Part shown: positions 1 to 8,095 of the stretch, in pieces | Position numbering within the stretch: the stretch's first letter is position 1 | Layout: each line of letters starts with the position of its first letter | DNA from: JAZDFC01 sp043808235 | GTDB lineage: Bacteria > Bacteroidota > Ignavibacteria > Ignavibacteriales > Melioribacteraceae | Assembly (NCBI GenBank): GCA_043808235.1 | Contig: JAZDFC010000014.1 | Span: 1-64,000, forward strand | Direction: 5' to 3' | DNA: 64,000 bases | Notes under the pieces: generated by a model | What the model saw: only the letters and a program-made list of their open reading frames with translations | What the model was told of the DNA's origin: nothing | The model's database searches: none | Translations under genes and position numbers: made by a program

Positions 1-43
1 ATGTCAATGCTTCTTTTACTTCTCTTACTTTCGGGAGATACAT
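1..43 (-). CDS. Start of a NuoI/MbhN-like ferredoxin subunit (partial)
   Basis: Only the first 14 codons lie in the window, reading MYLPKVREVKEALT before the edge. A strong ribosome site (GGAGG, seven bases before the ATG at 43) lies just downstream of the mrpG-like stop. The short N-terminus resembles those of NuoI-like 8Fe-8S ferredoxin subunits of group 4 hydrogenases as I remember them, and such a subunit would otherwise be missing from this operon. The ribosome site and start are seen directly. The family call rests on 14 residues plus context. Confidence 0.5.
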   Translation of the reverse strand, partial: MYLPKVREVKEALT

Positions 44-73
44 TTTCTTCCTCCGGTGAATTTTATTTTATGA

Positions 74-448
74 TTATTCTGATTTTTCCAACTCTGTCGT
101 TATATCTTCCATATCATGCAATTCATTATCTTCCTGGTATCTATCGATAATTGTTTCTTTCGTTAATGGAATTTTACTGCGATGTGCTGCCCTTGCAATT
201 GCGTGCGCGGCAACCGGCGAGGTAAGAAATATAAAAAGAATTCCTAATACGGCTTTAAATCCGAAATCTGTAAATCCTTGATGAAGAAGCACGCCGAATA
301 AAATTCCCGCCGAGCCGAAAGTGACACATTTTGTTGCAGCTTGAAGTCGGTTATACACATCCGGCAATCTTACCAATCCAAGCACGCCGAGAAAATCGAA
401 TATTATTCCAATACAAATAAAAATTGTTCCGAGAGTTTCGTTAATCAT
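74..448 (-). CDS. mrpG: Mrp/Mnh antiporter subunit G-like protein
   Basis: A 124-residue membrane protein of the MnhG/PhaG family with three hydrophobic segments (about residues 4-25, 37-57 and 62-84) and the family-typical GLVRLPDVYNRLQAATK stretch after the first. In Mrp antiporters and in Mbh/Mbs respiratory complexes this small subunit belongs to the Na+/H+ translocating part. It overlaps the mrpF-like gene by 8 bases, which suggests translational coupling. The charged C-terminal tail (residues 97-124) is unremarkable. The family call is firm. Its role in a hydrogenase rather than a stand-alone antiporter comes from the operon. Confidence 0.9.
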   Translation of the reverse strand: MINETLGTIFICIGIIFDFLGVLGLVRLPDVYNRLQAATKCVTFGSAGILFGVLLHQGFTDFGFKAVLGILFIFLTSPVAAHAIARAAHRSKIPLTKETIIDRYQEDNELHDMEDITTELEKSE

Positions 449-779
449 CGAGCTGTCTCCCCTCTAAAATTTTTGCAAATGCTATTGAGGCAATAAAACT
501 CAGAAGCGCCCATATCAAACCGATATCCATGAAGAATGATTGTTTGTAAATTAACCCGATAAGTGCGAGCAGTCCAATTATCAGTATTCCCATTATGTCA
601 ACAGCAATAATTCTATCCGCTGCAGTGGGTCCGCGCATAACCCGGTAAAGAATGAACACAGCGCTGAATAAAAGAACATTTATCAGTTTGACAAATAATG
701 TTCCGTCGTAAATGAAAAAATTCAAATATGCGAACACCGCCAGGATTAATAACCCGATAAACCATCTGAACACTTTCAT
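441..779 (-). CDS. mrpF: Mrp/Mnh antiporter subunit F-like protein
   Basis: A 112-residue, three-helix membrane protein. The RVMRGPTAADRIIAVDIMG stretch (about residues 46-64) is the signature of MnhF/PhaF proteins. An extra N-terminal hydrophobic segment (residues 5-23) makes it slightly longer than the usual subunit of about 90 residues. Its start overlaps the end of the mrpE-like gene by 4 bases (ATGA). By family it is part of the ion-translocating module of the neighbouring hydrogenase complex. Confidence 0.9.
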   Translation of the reverse strand: MKVFRWFIGLLILAVFAYLNFFIYDGTLFVKLINVLLFSAVFILYRVMRGPTAADRIIAVDIMGILIIGLLALIGLIYKQSFFMDIGLIWALLSFIASIAFAKILEGRQLDD

Positions 780-1282
780 TCAAAGACTCCTTTCAAATAT
801 TTTTCTAAAGTGCCAGTTATTGCATCTGTTGCTTCATCAACATCCGTTGTAACGGCAGTTATCCAGTGAATATATAATTCATTTTTAGATTTGTTCACAT
901 CCACTGTAAGCGTACCGGGGGTGAGTGTAATCGAGCTTGTTAGCATTGTTACTGCCGCTTCCGATTTCAATTTCGTTTTTATCTTTACAATTCCCGGTTT
1001 AATCGGGAGTTTTGGATGAATTACAATATATGCAACATGTATATTGGCTTTCAACATTTCCCAGAGGAAAATGAAAAGATACACTACACCGGCAATCAAT
1101 CGGGCATACAACGGTTTTGATGTACTTCCAGTAACAAGCATTCGGCCGGAAGATAGACTGATAAGTAGAGCTATGATCACAGCAGCAATAACTTCCTGGT
1201 AATCTTTGATGTCTGTTAATGCAACGTAAACGAGGAACGATAAAGTGAAAACAATTATTCGGCTTCTCATCTGAATTTTCAT
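776..1282 (-). CDS. mrpE: Mrp/Mnh antiporter subunit E-like protein
   Basis: A 168-residue MnhE-family protein. Hydrophobic segments lie near the N-terminus (about residues 9-50) and at 60-90, followed by a soluble domain with VTMLTSSITLTPGTLTVDV, the classic MnhE signature. The start has a GGAGG ribosome site immediately upstream (GGAGGTAAA before the ATG at 1282), and the gene follows the mrpD-like gene with no real gap. In Mbh-type complexes this subunit belongs to the Na+/H+ antiport half. Confidence 0.9.
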   Translation of the reverse strand: MKIQMRSRIIVFTLSFLVYVALTDIKDYQEVIAAVIIALLISLSSGRMLVTGSTSKPLYARLIAGVVYLFIFLWEMLKANIHVAYIVIHPKLPIKPGIVKIKTKLKSEAAVTMLTSSITLTPGTLTVDVNKSKNELYIHWITAVTTDVDEATDAITGTLEKYLKGVFE

Positions 1283-1283
1283 T

Positions 1284-2759
1284 TTACCTCCCCGCCATCA
1301 AATTCATGTACTGGGCTTTTTGCATTATGGCGTTCACAACCGGATCTAAAGTATATTCTCTTATTCCAGGTATCACCAACAAACTTGAAAGCAAACAAAG
1401 TACTGCCAGGATTATCATCGCAGAATTCATTCGCCAGCCGATTTTTTCTTTTAATGATTCGATGATTGTGCTTCCACGAAAACCGTATCGCTGCACTTTC
1501 ATAAATGAAGCAAGCGTAAGAATGCTGCCTGCGACAGCAATAAATGCAAACCAGAATTCATTTGCCTGTACAGCAGCGATTATAATTATTAGCTTGCTAA
1601 AGAATCCGTTAAATGGTGGGATACCTGAAATTGAAAGTGATGCAATCATCGAGGTGTTTGCAGTCGTGGGCAGAATCTTCGTTACATTCCCCATCTTTTG
1701 AAGGTCGCGTGTACCAAGAGCTACTTCTACCGAACCGGCATTATAAAATAACAACGATTTAAAAATCGCATGATTGAACATATGATATACTCCGCCAAGA
1801 ATACCGAGTGGCGTAGCCAATCCGATACCAAGCAGCATGTATCCAACCTGACTGATACTATGATAAGCCAGTAGTCTTTTAAAATCCCACTGACCTATAG
1901 CGAGAAATACACCGATAAGTATTGAAATCGAACCAAGCACCAGAAAAAGGTTAGTAAAGAATATCGGCGCATCGAATACGTTAAAGAATACTCTTATGAT
2001 TGCATAAACTCCGAGCGCTTTTATTAAAATGCCGGAAAGCATTGCGGAAATTGGCGCCGGCGCCGAAGAGTGTGCGTCGGGAAGCCATGCATGGAACGGC
2101 ATTATTGCAGCTTTCAATCCGAATCCGGCAAGCAGTAATCCGCCAACCCACAAAGTGACTGAGGGATTCACATTCTTTAATTCTTCTGCAATCTTTGCCA
2201 TTGTTAAAGTTGAGGTTGCACTATAAATTATTGCGATGGCAACCAGTATAAATGAGGATGAAACTCCGCCCATCACCGCATACTTGAAGGATGCCTCGAA
2301 TTCTTCTGCTTTCCCGCCAAACGCTACAAGAGCGAATGCAGCTAACAGCGCAATTTCAAGAAAGACAAAGAGATTGAATAAATCACCCGTCGCTATTACT
2401 CCATTCATTCCGGTAACAAGCAGCATGAATAAAGCGTAATACCTCCAATCGGTTCCTATGTGCCTGATATACTGAACCGAGAATATCAGCGAGGTAAAAG
2501 AAATAATGCTGACCATAAAAAGCATGAATGAAGTAAATGCATCCATCACCAGGACTATTCCGAACGGTAATTTCCACCCGGACATTTCATACACAAGCGT
2601 TTGAGACGAATAAGAGATGAAACAGAAAACCGACAACACCATTACTGCAACAATCGCGATGAAAGAAAGCGAGATAGCCCACATATCTTTCTTCCCTCCG
2701 ATAAGAGTAATTAAAAATGAAGCCAGCAGAGGCACAATTATAAAATACGGAAGTATCAT
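1284..2759 (-). CDS. mrpD: MrpD/MbhH-like proton/sodium-translocating subunit
   Basis: A 491-residue polytopic protein of the NuoL/M/N and MrpA/D superfamily with about 14 predicted helices. Family motifs are visible: KAAIMPFHAWLPDAHSSAP (about residues 214-232), with the conserved Lys and His of the proton path, and LAYHSISQVGYMLLG near residues 297-311. This is one of two such large subunits in the operon; the other is at 4168-5982. It overlaps the mrpC-like gene by 4 bases. The role is inferred as ion translocation driven by the hydrogenase redox module. Confidence 0.93.
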   Translation of the reverse strand: MILPYFIIVPLLASFLITLIGGKKDMWAISLSFIAIVAVMVLSVFCFISYSSQTLVYEMSGWKLPFGIVLVMDAFTSFMLFMVSIISFTSLIFSVQYIRHIGTDWRYYALFMLLVTGMNGVIATGDLFNLFVFLEIALLAAFALVAFGGKAEEFEASFKYAVMGGVSSSFILVAIAIIYSATSTLTMAKIAEELKNVNPSVTLWVGGLLLAGFGLKAAIMPFHAWLPDAHSSAPAPISAMLSGILIKALGVYAIIRVFFNVFDAPIFFTNLFLVLGSISILIGVFLAIGQWDFKRLLAYHSISQVGYMLLGIGLATPLGILGGVYHMFNHAIFKSLLFYNAGSVEVALGTRDLQKMGNVTKILPTTANTSMIASLSISGIPPFNGFFSKLIIIIAAVQANEFWFAFIAVAGSILTLASFMKVQRYGFRGSTIIESLKEKIGWRMNSAMIILAVLCLLSSLLVIPGIREYTLDPVVNAIMQKAQYMNLMAGR

Positions 2760-3094
2760 CCTGATAACCTCCTTATTTTTGTGATATCGAATGTCTTATA
2801 TTTCTTGAATAATTTTATTGCAAGCGCTACCAGCATAGCAGTTGTTCCCAGTTCAATTACAATTGATGTTAACACTAACGCCTGTGGCAATGGATCGACC
2901 ATTGGTTGAACCTCGACGCCTTTGCTCAGTATCGGGTATTGGGCTCCTTCTCTATATCCAAAAAGAACGAGAAATAAGTTAGCAGAGTAACCGACAATTC
3001 CCGAAGCGAGAATTATCTTAACAAGGTCCCGCTTAACGAGAAGTCCGTAAATACCCACAAGCATTAATGCAAAACAGAGTAGATATATAATCAT
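2756..3094 (-). CDS. mrpC: MrpC/MbhG (NuoK-like) subunit
   Basis: A 112-residue, three-helix NuoK/MnhC-type protein. It shows the family pattern GIYGLLVKRDLVKIILASGIVGYSANLFLV across helices 1-2 (positions read in two parts: residues 18-31 and 32-47) and a conserved D-PLPQALVLTSIVI segment before helix 3. Its start overlaps the stop of the mrpB-like gene by 4 bases (ATGA), and its stop overlaps the mrpD start in the same way. It is a membrane ion-pump subunit of the same complex. Confidence 0.92.
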   Translation of the reverse strand: MIIYLLCFALMLVGIYGLLVKRDLVKIILASGIVGYSANLFLVLFGYREGAQYPILSKGVEVQPMVDPLPQALVLTSIVIELGTTAMLVALAIKLFKKYKTFDITKIRRLSG

Positions 3095-3540
3095 TCGTCA
3101 TCCTCCTCTTCAGGTTTGAATCCGGCTAAGAGCCAGACAGCAAGAAATAACGACATTCCAACTTTTATTCCAATGAGAATATTAAAAACGAGTATTGTAC
3201 CGGAGCTATAAAGGTCGAATAATTTTCCTTTATATAAGAAATTAGCAAGGAATGAACCGCCAAGTGCAATTCCAAGGACTGCGACAACAAGATAAACTGT
3301 AACACTCGACGATTCGATATCTTTTAGTAGTTCAATATTCAGCCATTTCTCGGTGAAGTCCTTTCCATACGCTAACATCACATTTAGAAAAGCGAGCGCG
3401 ATTATAACTCCGCCGCCGAAACCTCCGCCGGGAGTTAGATGACCATGCAGAATAATGTAGATGCCGTAAAGAAGTATGAGCCAGACACTCATCCTCGTTA
3501 CAGTCTTTACAATAATTGTCATTCCGTTATTCTTTTTCAT
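3091..3540 (-). CDS. mrpB: MrpB/MbhF-like subunit
   Basis: A 149-residue MnhB-family protein. The signature HLTPGGGFGGGVIIA (about residues 32-46) is clear, with four hydrophobic segments and an acidic C-terminus (PEEEDDE). The ATG at 3540 is chosen over an in-frame TTG two codons upstream, because AGGA sits six bases before it. It overlaps the preceding gene by 14 bases. It corresponds to MbhF of archaeal Mbh complexes and to MrpB of antiporters. Confidence 0.92.
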   Translation of the reverse strand: MKKNNGMTIIVKTVTRMSVWLILLYGIYIILHGHLTPGGGFGGGVIIALAFLNVMLAYGKDFTEKWLNIELLKDIESSSVTVYLVVAVLGIALGGSFLANFLYKGKLFDLYSSGTILVFNILIGIKVGMSLFLAVWLLAGFKPEEEDDE

Positions 3541-4090
3541 CTTCAATCCTGCTTGTTTCTTTTTTTGATTTGGATTTTATTCTGAGTATTGTGAGTGTTC
3601 CAAGAATTGCTGTAAAGAGAATTGTAACCTCACCGAGCGTATCATATGCGCGATAATCCAAAATAATTGATGCAACAATATTTGCAGTTACTGATTCTCT
3701 CGCTCCGTTATCGAGATAGTATTGCGCTGTCTTCATCAAGGGTTGACCAAAAGGCGGCAATAACGAAAATAATTTTATACTGAGAATTAGAATCGCTGTC
3801 AAAGTAATTACTGTTACTCCAACTAAGTACATATTAATAGTCTTCGGCTCCTCTATATGATAATCTTTTTTGATGAACGCACGAATAAGAATTATTAACG
3901 CGAATATTTCAAACAGGAATTGGACGATTGCAAGGTCCGGCGCCTGGAGGAAGAGAAACGAGAGAGAGACTCCCAGACCAACTACTCCCACTGCGATAAT
4001 GGAAGAAAGAATATCTTTTAGCTCAAGCGCAACGATTGAGCCAATTATCATAAAAACCAGAATACAAATCAACCAAATATCAACCGGCAT
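3527..4090 (-). CDS. MbhD/MbhE-like fused subunit (MrpA C-terminal module)
   Basis: A 187-residue membrane protein whose first half matches the MbhD-type DUF4040 segment (LQAPDLAIVQFLFEIFALIILIRA, read as residues 45-68). Its second half matches the MbhE/MrpA tail (NIVASIILDYRAYDTLGE about residues 136-153). In Pyrococcus Mbh these are two genes; here they are one. The start at 4090 is fixed by GGAGG five bases upstream. The frame stays open to 4153, but that extension reads through a palindromic repeat and is rejected. With the NuoL-like subunit at 4168-5982 it rebuilds a split MrpA. Confidence 0.85.
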   Translation of the reverse strand: MPVDIWLICILVFMIIGSIVALELKDILSSIIAVGVVGLGVSLSFLFLQAPDLAIVQFLFEIFALIILIRAFIKKDYHIEEPKTINMYLVGVTVITLTAILILSIKLFSLLPPFGQPLMKTAQYYLDNGARESVTANIVASIILDYRAYDTLGEVTILFTAILGTLTILRIKSKSKKETSRIEDEKE

Positions 4091-4105
4091 ATTTACCTCC
4101 AAGTT

Positions 4106-4165
4106 TTCTCTGCGTCTTTGTGTCTCTGCGATTTTCTTTTGCCACGAAGACACGAAGTCACAAAG
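4106..4165. repeat. Imperfect inverted repeat rich in CTTTGTGTCT
   Basis: Arms at about 4109-4131 and 4142-4165 pair imperfectly, by eye at about 16 of 23 positions. The right arm contains GCCACGAAGACACGAAG. A related copy sits at 8030-8087, and these are the only two sizeable gaps inside the hydrogenase operon. It is probably a dispersed palindromic repeat. An RNA-level role in setting subunit ratios is possible but not shown. Confidence 0.6.
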
Positions 4166-4167
4166 TT

Positions 4168-5982
4168 TTAAACAAGCGCCATAAAAATGAGCAGACCAAT
4201 AATTATATATAAAATGTAAAGCTGTAATTGTCCCGGGTGACCTTTTTGTAATACCCTTGACAACGCAAATGTTGATTTACTTCCCATCTCGTAAACATCA
4301 AAATATTTCTTTTCCGCCCAATCATAAATTGTCTTCAACGGTTTCATATTTCTAATTTCATTATAGAATTCTGTTCCGGCAACACGAAATTTCTCCAAAG
4401 GTTCGGAACCACCGAGATACACTGCATCATATCTGACTTTCTTTGTGAAAAGATATATTATCATCCCAACTACAAATCCAATGAGGAATAAACTCACAAT
4501 TATCCATGGGATATAAAGACCAATAAATTCCGGGACGATAATTCCTACACTTTCCACAGCCGGGAAAATAATTTTTGATAGAGGCAGTCTAATTGCCAAT
4601 ATTCCAAACACAATGCACAGGAAAGAGAGCGCGCTGGTTGCCAACCACTGATTTGCAGGCGCTTCTTTGATGTTGTTATAAATTTCCGGTCTTCTCCCAA
4701 GGTATATTGCATGAAGGAATTTCATGAAACTCGCTAACGTTAACGCACTGCCGAAAACTGCAAGAACAATACATACTAATAACCATAACTGATAAACGGG
4801 TTGTAACTGTGCTGTCTTTTCTATGAGTCCTTGATAAATCATCCATTTTGAAAAGAATCCATTGAACGGTGGAATCCCGGAAATTGAAAGCGCGCCAATC
4901 AATGCCATCACAAAAGTAATCGGCATTTTTTTACCGAGTCCGCCAAGATTATCAAGTTCGGCTGTACCTGATTGTTTCTCAACGGACCCAAGTGTTAGAA
5001 ATAAATTTGATTTATAAATTGTATGATTCACAAGGTGAAATAATCCGCCTGCAAACGCTAAAGCGCTGCCGCTTCCAATTCCCATAATCATATAACCAAC
5101 CTGACTAACCGCATGATAGCCAAGCAGTTTTTTTCCGTTGTGCTGATTCATCGCCATCATTACAGCCGTTATAACAGTAAGCGCTCCGAAGGTAATGATA
5201 ATCATATTAATTACCAGCTCGATTTCGAATAGCACAGTAACCATTAGTGTAAGGAGATAAATTCCCAACAATTTATCCAGCGAGGCGGGAAGAAATGCGG
5301 CGCTTTCGATAGGAGCATCTTTTGAAAAATCCGGGACCCATGTATGAAACGGGAATCCGCCTGCTTTGGCGAATGCTGCAATCAACATGAATATTAAAGC
5401 AACGTAAGATGCCAGAGTATCGAGCGGGATTTTTAAATCGTAAATCGACCATGAGGAATTGTTTTTAAGAAACCACATTATTACAAAACCCATAATCAGA
5501 AGAGCATCGCTGCCGCCGATAATTATAAATGTTTTCTTCGCAGTCTTCGGTGTATCTTGTGTCTTTCCCAGCAGACAGAATAAATAAAGTGTTAAGCCGG
5601 ATAATCCCCAAAAAATTAAAAAGCTAAAAACATGATTGCTGAGAGCAACACCATTACAAAACGCGAGTGTCAAAGGGTACAAAATGAAATAATTTTTCTC
5701 AATTGATTTTTCAATACCCTTCAATGAGAAAATCATGATAATAAAACTAAGCAGCTGAATGAAAATGAGCGCAAAAAATCCCATCTCCGTAAAAGAGAGT
5801 ATCAGCGTATCGAAAAAGCTGAAGGAAGCAGTTCCGCCTTTGTATAATAAATAAAGGATATAGACATTAAAGCCCAACGATATAAACGTTGTCAATTTTG
5901 TGATCATTCTCGGCAGAAATATATTCAGTAAACCGGCAACGAGCGGAATTAAAATCAGTAACAGTAAATTATTATATTCCAT
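4168..5982 (-). CDS. NuoL/MrpA-like second large antiporter subunit
   Basis: A 604-residue polytopic protein of the NuoL/MrpA-D superfamily. Motifs include KAGGFPFHTWVPDFSKDAP (about residues 206-224), LLGYHAVSQVGYMIMG near residue 290, and NGFFSKWMIYQGL near 370. The C-terminal third ends in a soluble stretch followed by a last hydrophobic helix (about 585-603), reminiscent of the NuoL/MbxH' tail. A strong AGGAGG site precedes the ATG at 5982, which overlaps the hydrogenase large-subunit gene by 11 bases. Two large antiporter subunits beside a hydrogenase resemble the Mbs (Mbx) layout more than Mbh. Confidence 0.9.
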   Translation of the reverse strand: MEYNNLLLLILIPLVAGLLNIFLPRMITKLTTFISLGFNVYILYLLYKGGTASFSFFDTLILSFTEMGFFALIFIQLLSFIIMIFSLKGIEKSIEKNYFILYPLTLAFCNGVALSNHVFSFLIFWGLSGLTLYLFCLLGKTQDTPKTAKKTFIIIGGSDALLIMGFVIMWFLKNNSSWSIYDLKIPLDTLASYVALIFMLIAAFAKAGGFPFHTWVPDFSKDAPIESAAFLPASLDKLLGIYLLTLMVTVLFEIELVINMIIITFGALTVITAVMMAMNQHNGKKLLGYHAVSQVGYMIMGIGSGSALAFAGGLFHLVNHTIYKSNLFLTLGSVEKQSGTAELDNLGGLGKKMPITFVMALIGALSISGIPPFNGFFSKWMIYQGLIEKTAQLQPVYQLWLLVCIVLAVFGSALTLASFMKFLHAIYLGRRPEIYNNIKEAPANQWLATSALSFLCIVFGILAIRLPLSKIIFPAVESVGIIVPEFIGLYIPWIIVSLFLIGFVVGMIIYLFTKKVRYDAVYLGGSEPLEKFRVAGTEFYNEIRNMKPLKTIYDWAEKKYFDVYEMGSKSTFALSRVLQKGHPGQLQLYILYIIIGLLIFMALV

Positions 5983-7159
5983 TTACCTGCCTCCTGATAT
6001 TTTCTGTCTTTTCCCTGGATAGTTTTAGTAAGTCATATTTTACCGGGTCAAGGCTTGTATCAATTAGTTTGAGTGACCTTTCCGTGCAGCAATAACATGG
6101 ATCAACTGCGGCAAGTGTTATCAGTGCATCGGCAATTGGAATACCTTTACACGAAGCTTCGAATGTCGGGATATTCGCATAGCTCGGTGCCCGAACCTTA
6201 TGCCGTATTGGTCTGTTTGTTCCATCGGTTCGAACATAGTGAAATACCTCTCCGCGTGGAGCTTCATATCTGCCTACTCCTTCACCCGGAGATATTTCCT
6301 TCACATTATTAATGATTGGTCCCTTGATAAGAGCTAATTTATCCAAACACTGTTTTATAATTTTTATTGATTCAAAGGTTTCGAGAACTCTCAATACAAG
6401 TTTGTCATACACATCGCCATTCTGCAAAACAATCACATCGAAATCCACCATACCGTAAGCATCTTTTGGGTCGGTCTTTCGTACATCAGCCGGAACACCC
6501 GAAGCGCGAGACGTTGGACCAACTGCACAGAAATCAATCGCGGCTTGCTTGGTTAAAACTCCAACTCCCTTTAATCGCGATTTTAAAACCGGATCGTCAT
6601 TAACAGCTTTCGCAAGCATTTCTAATTTCGATTGAATCATATCGAGTGTTTTAAATAGATCTTTTACTTTTGCCGAATCAACATCCTTCGATACCCCACC
6701 AACTCGCATCATTCCGTAATGATTTCTATTACCGGAAATAATTTCGAACATTTCAAGAACAGGTTCGCGGTATTTCCACGCCCACATCCAAACAGTATCG
6801 TATCCGATAAAATGTCCTGCAAGTCCAAGCCAGAGTAGGTGACTATGAATTCTCTCCAACTCTCCAATAAGCGTTCGGATGTATGCAGCCCGTTCCGGGA
6901 TTTCAATATTATCAACATCTTCAATCGCGTGCACGCATGCAAGCGGATGTGAAGTTGAACAGATTCCACAAATTCTTTCAACAAGAAAAATTGATTGTGT
7001 GAATGTTTTTTGCTCCGAAATAAATTCATGTCCGCGATGCATCCAGCCGATATCGAGTTCGATATCGACAACGGTTTCACCGTCAACAGTAAGCGTAAAG
7101 TACTCAGCTTCTTCCAGCAAAGGATGAAACGGTCCGACCGGGATAACATTTTTACTCAT
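5972..7159 (-). CDS. Group 4 [NiFe] hydrogenase large subunit
   Basis: A 395-residue homologue of the group 4 hydrogenase large subunit and NuoD. Both Ni-Fe ligand motifs are intact: ERICGICSTSH (Cys64 and Cys67) and DPCYCCTER (Cys355 and Cys358). Mbx/Mbs-type sulfur reductases and NuoD lack the full set, so real hydrogenase chemistry is supported. The C-terminus runs 37 residues past the last cysteine, with no processed tail evident, as is common in several group 4 enzymes. The ATG at 7159 (GAGAG upstream, 8-base overlap with the NuoC-like gene) is preferred to a TTG at 7165. The reaction would be 2H+/H2 with electrons passed through the Fe-S subunits. Confidence 0.93.
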   Translation of the reverse strand: MSKNVIPVGPFHPLLEEAEYFTLTVDGETVVDIELDIGWMHRGHEFISEQKTFTQSIFLVERICGICSTSHPLACVHAIEDVDNIEIPERAAYIRTLIGELERIHSHLLWLGLAGHFIGYDTVWMWAWKYREPVLEMFEIISGNRNHYGMMRVGGVSKDVDSAKVKDLFKTLDMIQSKLEMLAKAVNDDPVLKSRLKGVGVLTKQAAIDFCAVGPTSRASGVPADVRKTDPKDAYGMVDFDVIVLQNGDVYDKLVLRVLETFESIKIIKQCLDKLALIKGPIINNVKEISPGEGVGRYEAPRGEVFHYVRTDGTNRPIRHKVRAPSYANIPTFEASCKGIPIADALITLAAVDPCYCCTERSLKLIDTSLDPVKYDLLKLSREKTENIRRQVNGI

Positions 7160-7595
7160 GTTCAACTCTCTTGAATCTGAATTGGTTTTTTCGTTCCGCT
7201 ATTTGAGGATGTTCTTTAATCAACAATGGTTCGAGTCGCGGATGCCCGATGAAATTTACCCCCCAGAAATCATGAATTTCTCTTTCTATCCATTCGGCGC
7301 CTTTTATAATTGGCGATATTGAAAACATAGTTGGTTTCTCTTTATCGGTCATTATAACACGCGGACAGAAGTACTGACCTGATTCGTCATGGGAGAAATA
7401 ATACAATACTTCAACGTGTTGAAACGTTTCCATTCCGGTAGCGGTAGATAATCTACAGCCAAATTCGTTGAACAAGTATTTTACTACTTCCTGAATGTCA
7501 CTATTATCAACATTGAAAAACAGACGTTCTTTTTTATCGATTACTTTTTCAATTCTATTTCCGAACCTTAAGAGGAATTCTGTTTTTTTATCCAT
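7152..7595 (-). CDS. NuoC-like (30 kDa type) hydrogenase subunit
   Basis: A 147-residue soluble protein with the NuoC/NADH dehydrogenase 30 kDa signature WIEREIHDFWGVNFIGHPRL (about residues 105-124). It is a structural subunit that caps the large and small subunits in group 4 hydrogenases and complex I. The start at 7595 is set by GGGG six bases upstream and an 8-base ATGGATAA overlap with the small-subunit stop. An upstream in-frame TTG at 7607 has no spaced ribosome site. Confidence 0.9.
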   Translation of the reverse strand: MDKKTEFLLRFGNRIEKVIDKKERLFFNVDNSDIQEVVKYLFNEFGCRLSTATGMETFQHVEVLYYFSHDESGQYFCPRVIMTDKEKPTMFSISPIIKGAEWIEREIHDFWGVNFIGHPRLEPLLIKEHPQIAERKNQFRFKRVEHE

Positions 7596-8007
7596 TGAGC
7601 ACCCCAATAAGTTTTGCTACTCCTTCAATCATTGCTTCCGGTTTAGGCGGACAGCCGGGAATATACATATCAATTGGAATAACATCTTCTCTATTTTCAA
7701 CTTTGTTGTAGCTGTCATTAAAACAACATCCACCGGATGGACATGTTCCAACTCCAACGACAAAACATGGCTTTGCCGCTTGTTCATAAATCTTTTTCAC
7801 TTTCGGAGCTACCTTTTGATTAATTATTCCGGATAGAAGAATTACATCCGCATGCCTAACCGACCCAACGAGTTTAATCCCTAATCTTTCGATATCGTAT
7901 TTCGGTGTGAGCAAGTCAAGTATTTCGATATCGCAGTTATTACACGGCGAAGCGCTCATGTGAAATACCCAAATTGATTTTGCTAATCTCTTGTTGTACC
8001 AGCTCAT
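7588..8007 (-). CDS. [NiFe] hydrogenase small subunit (NuoB-like)
   Basis: A 139-residue protein of the NuoB/MbhJ family carrying the proximal 4Fe-4S cluster. The four ligands sit in SPCNNCD (Cys21, Cys24), GTCPSGGCC (the Cys after GT) and PGCPPKPE. It is short like other group 4 small subunits, with no Tat signal, so it faces the cytoplasm. The ribosome site GAGG lies seven bases before the ATG at 8007. It would pass electrons between the ferredoxin subunit and the Ni-Fe site. Confidence 0.92.
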   Translation of the reverse strand: MSWYNKRLAKSIWVFHMSASPCNNCDIEILDLLTPKYDIERLGIKLVGSVRHADVILLSGIINQKVAPKVKKIYEQAAKPCFVVGVGTCPSGGCCFNDSYNKVENREDVIPIDMYIPGCPPKPEAMIEGVAKLIGVLNG

Positions 8008-8029
8008 CTATTAACCTCATTTTTTATGA

Positions 8030-8087
8030 GCCACGAAGTCACTAAGACACAAAGTTTAAATTCTTGGTGTCTTTGTGCCTTTGTGGC
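8030..8087. repeat. Inverted repeat, second copy of the operon palindrome
   Basis: Arms at 8030-8051 and 8066-8087 pair at about 17 of 22 positions (GCCACGAAGTCAC against GTGCCTTTGTGGC). It is related to the repeat at 4106-4165 and lies in the gap between the NuoH-like and small-subunit genes, just after the NuoH-like stop on the transcribed strand. Confidence 0.65.
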
Positions 8088-8095
8088 AAAACTTT

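Noticed and set aside
1306..2577. Several plus- and minus-strand frames of 60-130 codons over the mrpD-like gene
   Set aside because: They are antisense or shifted shadows of a clear membrane protein gene, with no ribosome sites or families. Similar shadows over other genes were dropped for the same reason.
4091..4153. In-frame N-terminal extension of the MbhD/E-like gene
   Set aside because: It reads through an imperfect palindrome and gives a charged sequence unlike the family. A GGAGG site fixes the start at 4090.
5972..7159. NuoD of complex I or Mbx-type sulfur reductase subunit
   Set aside because: Both CxxC pairs that hold the Ni-Fe centre are present, which those proteins do not keep in full.
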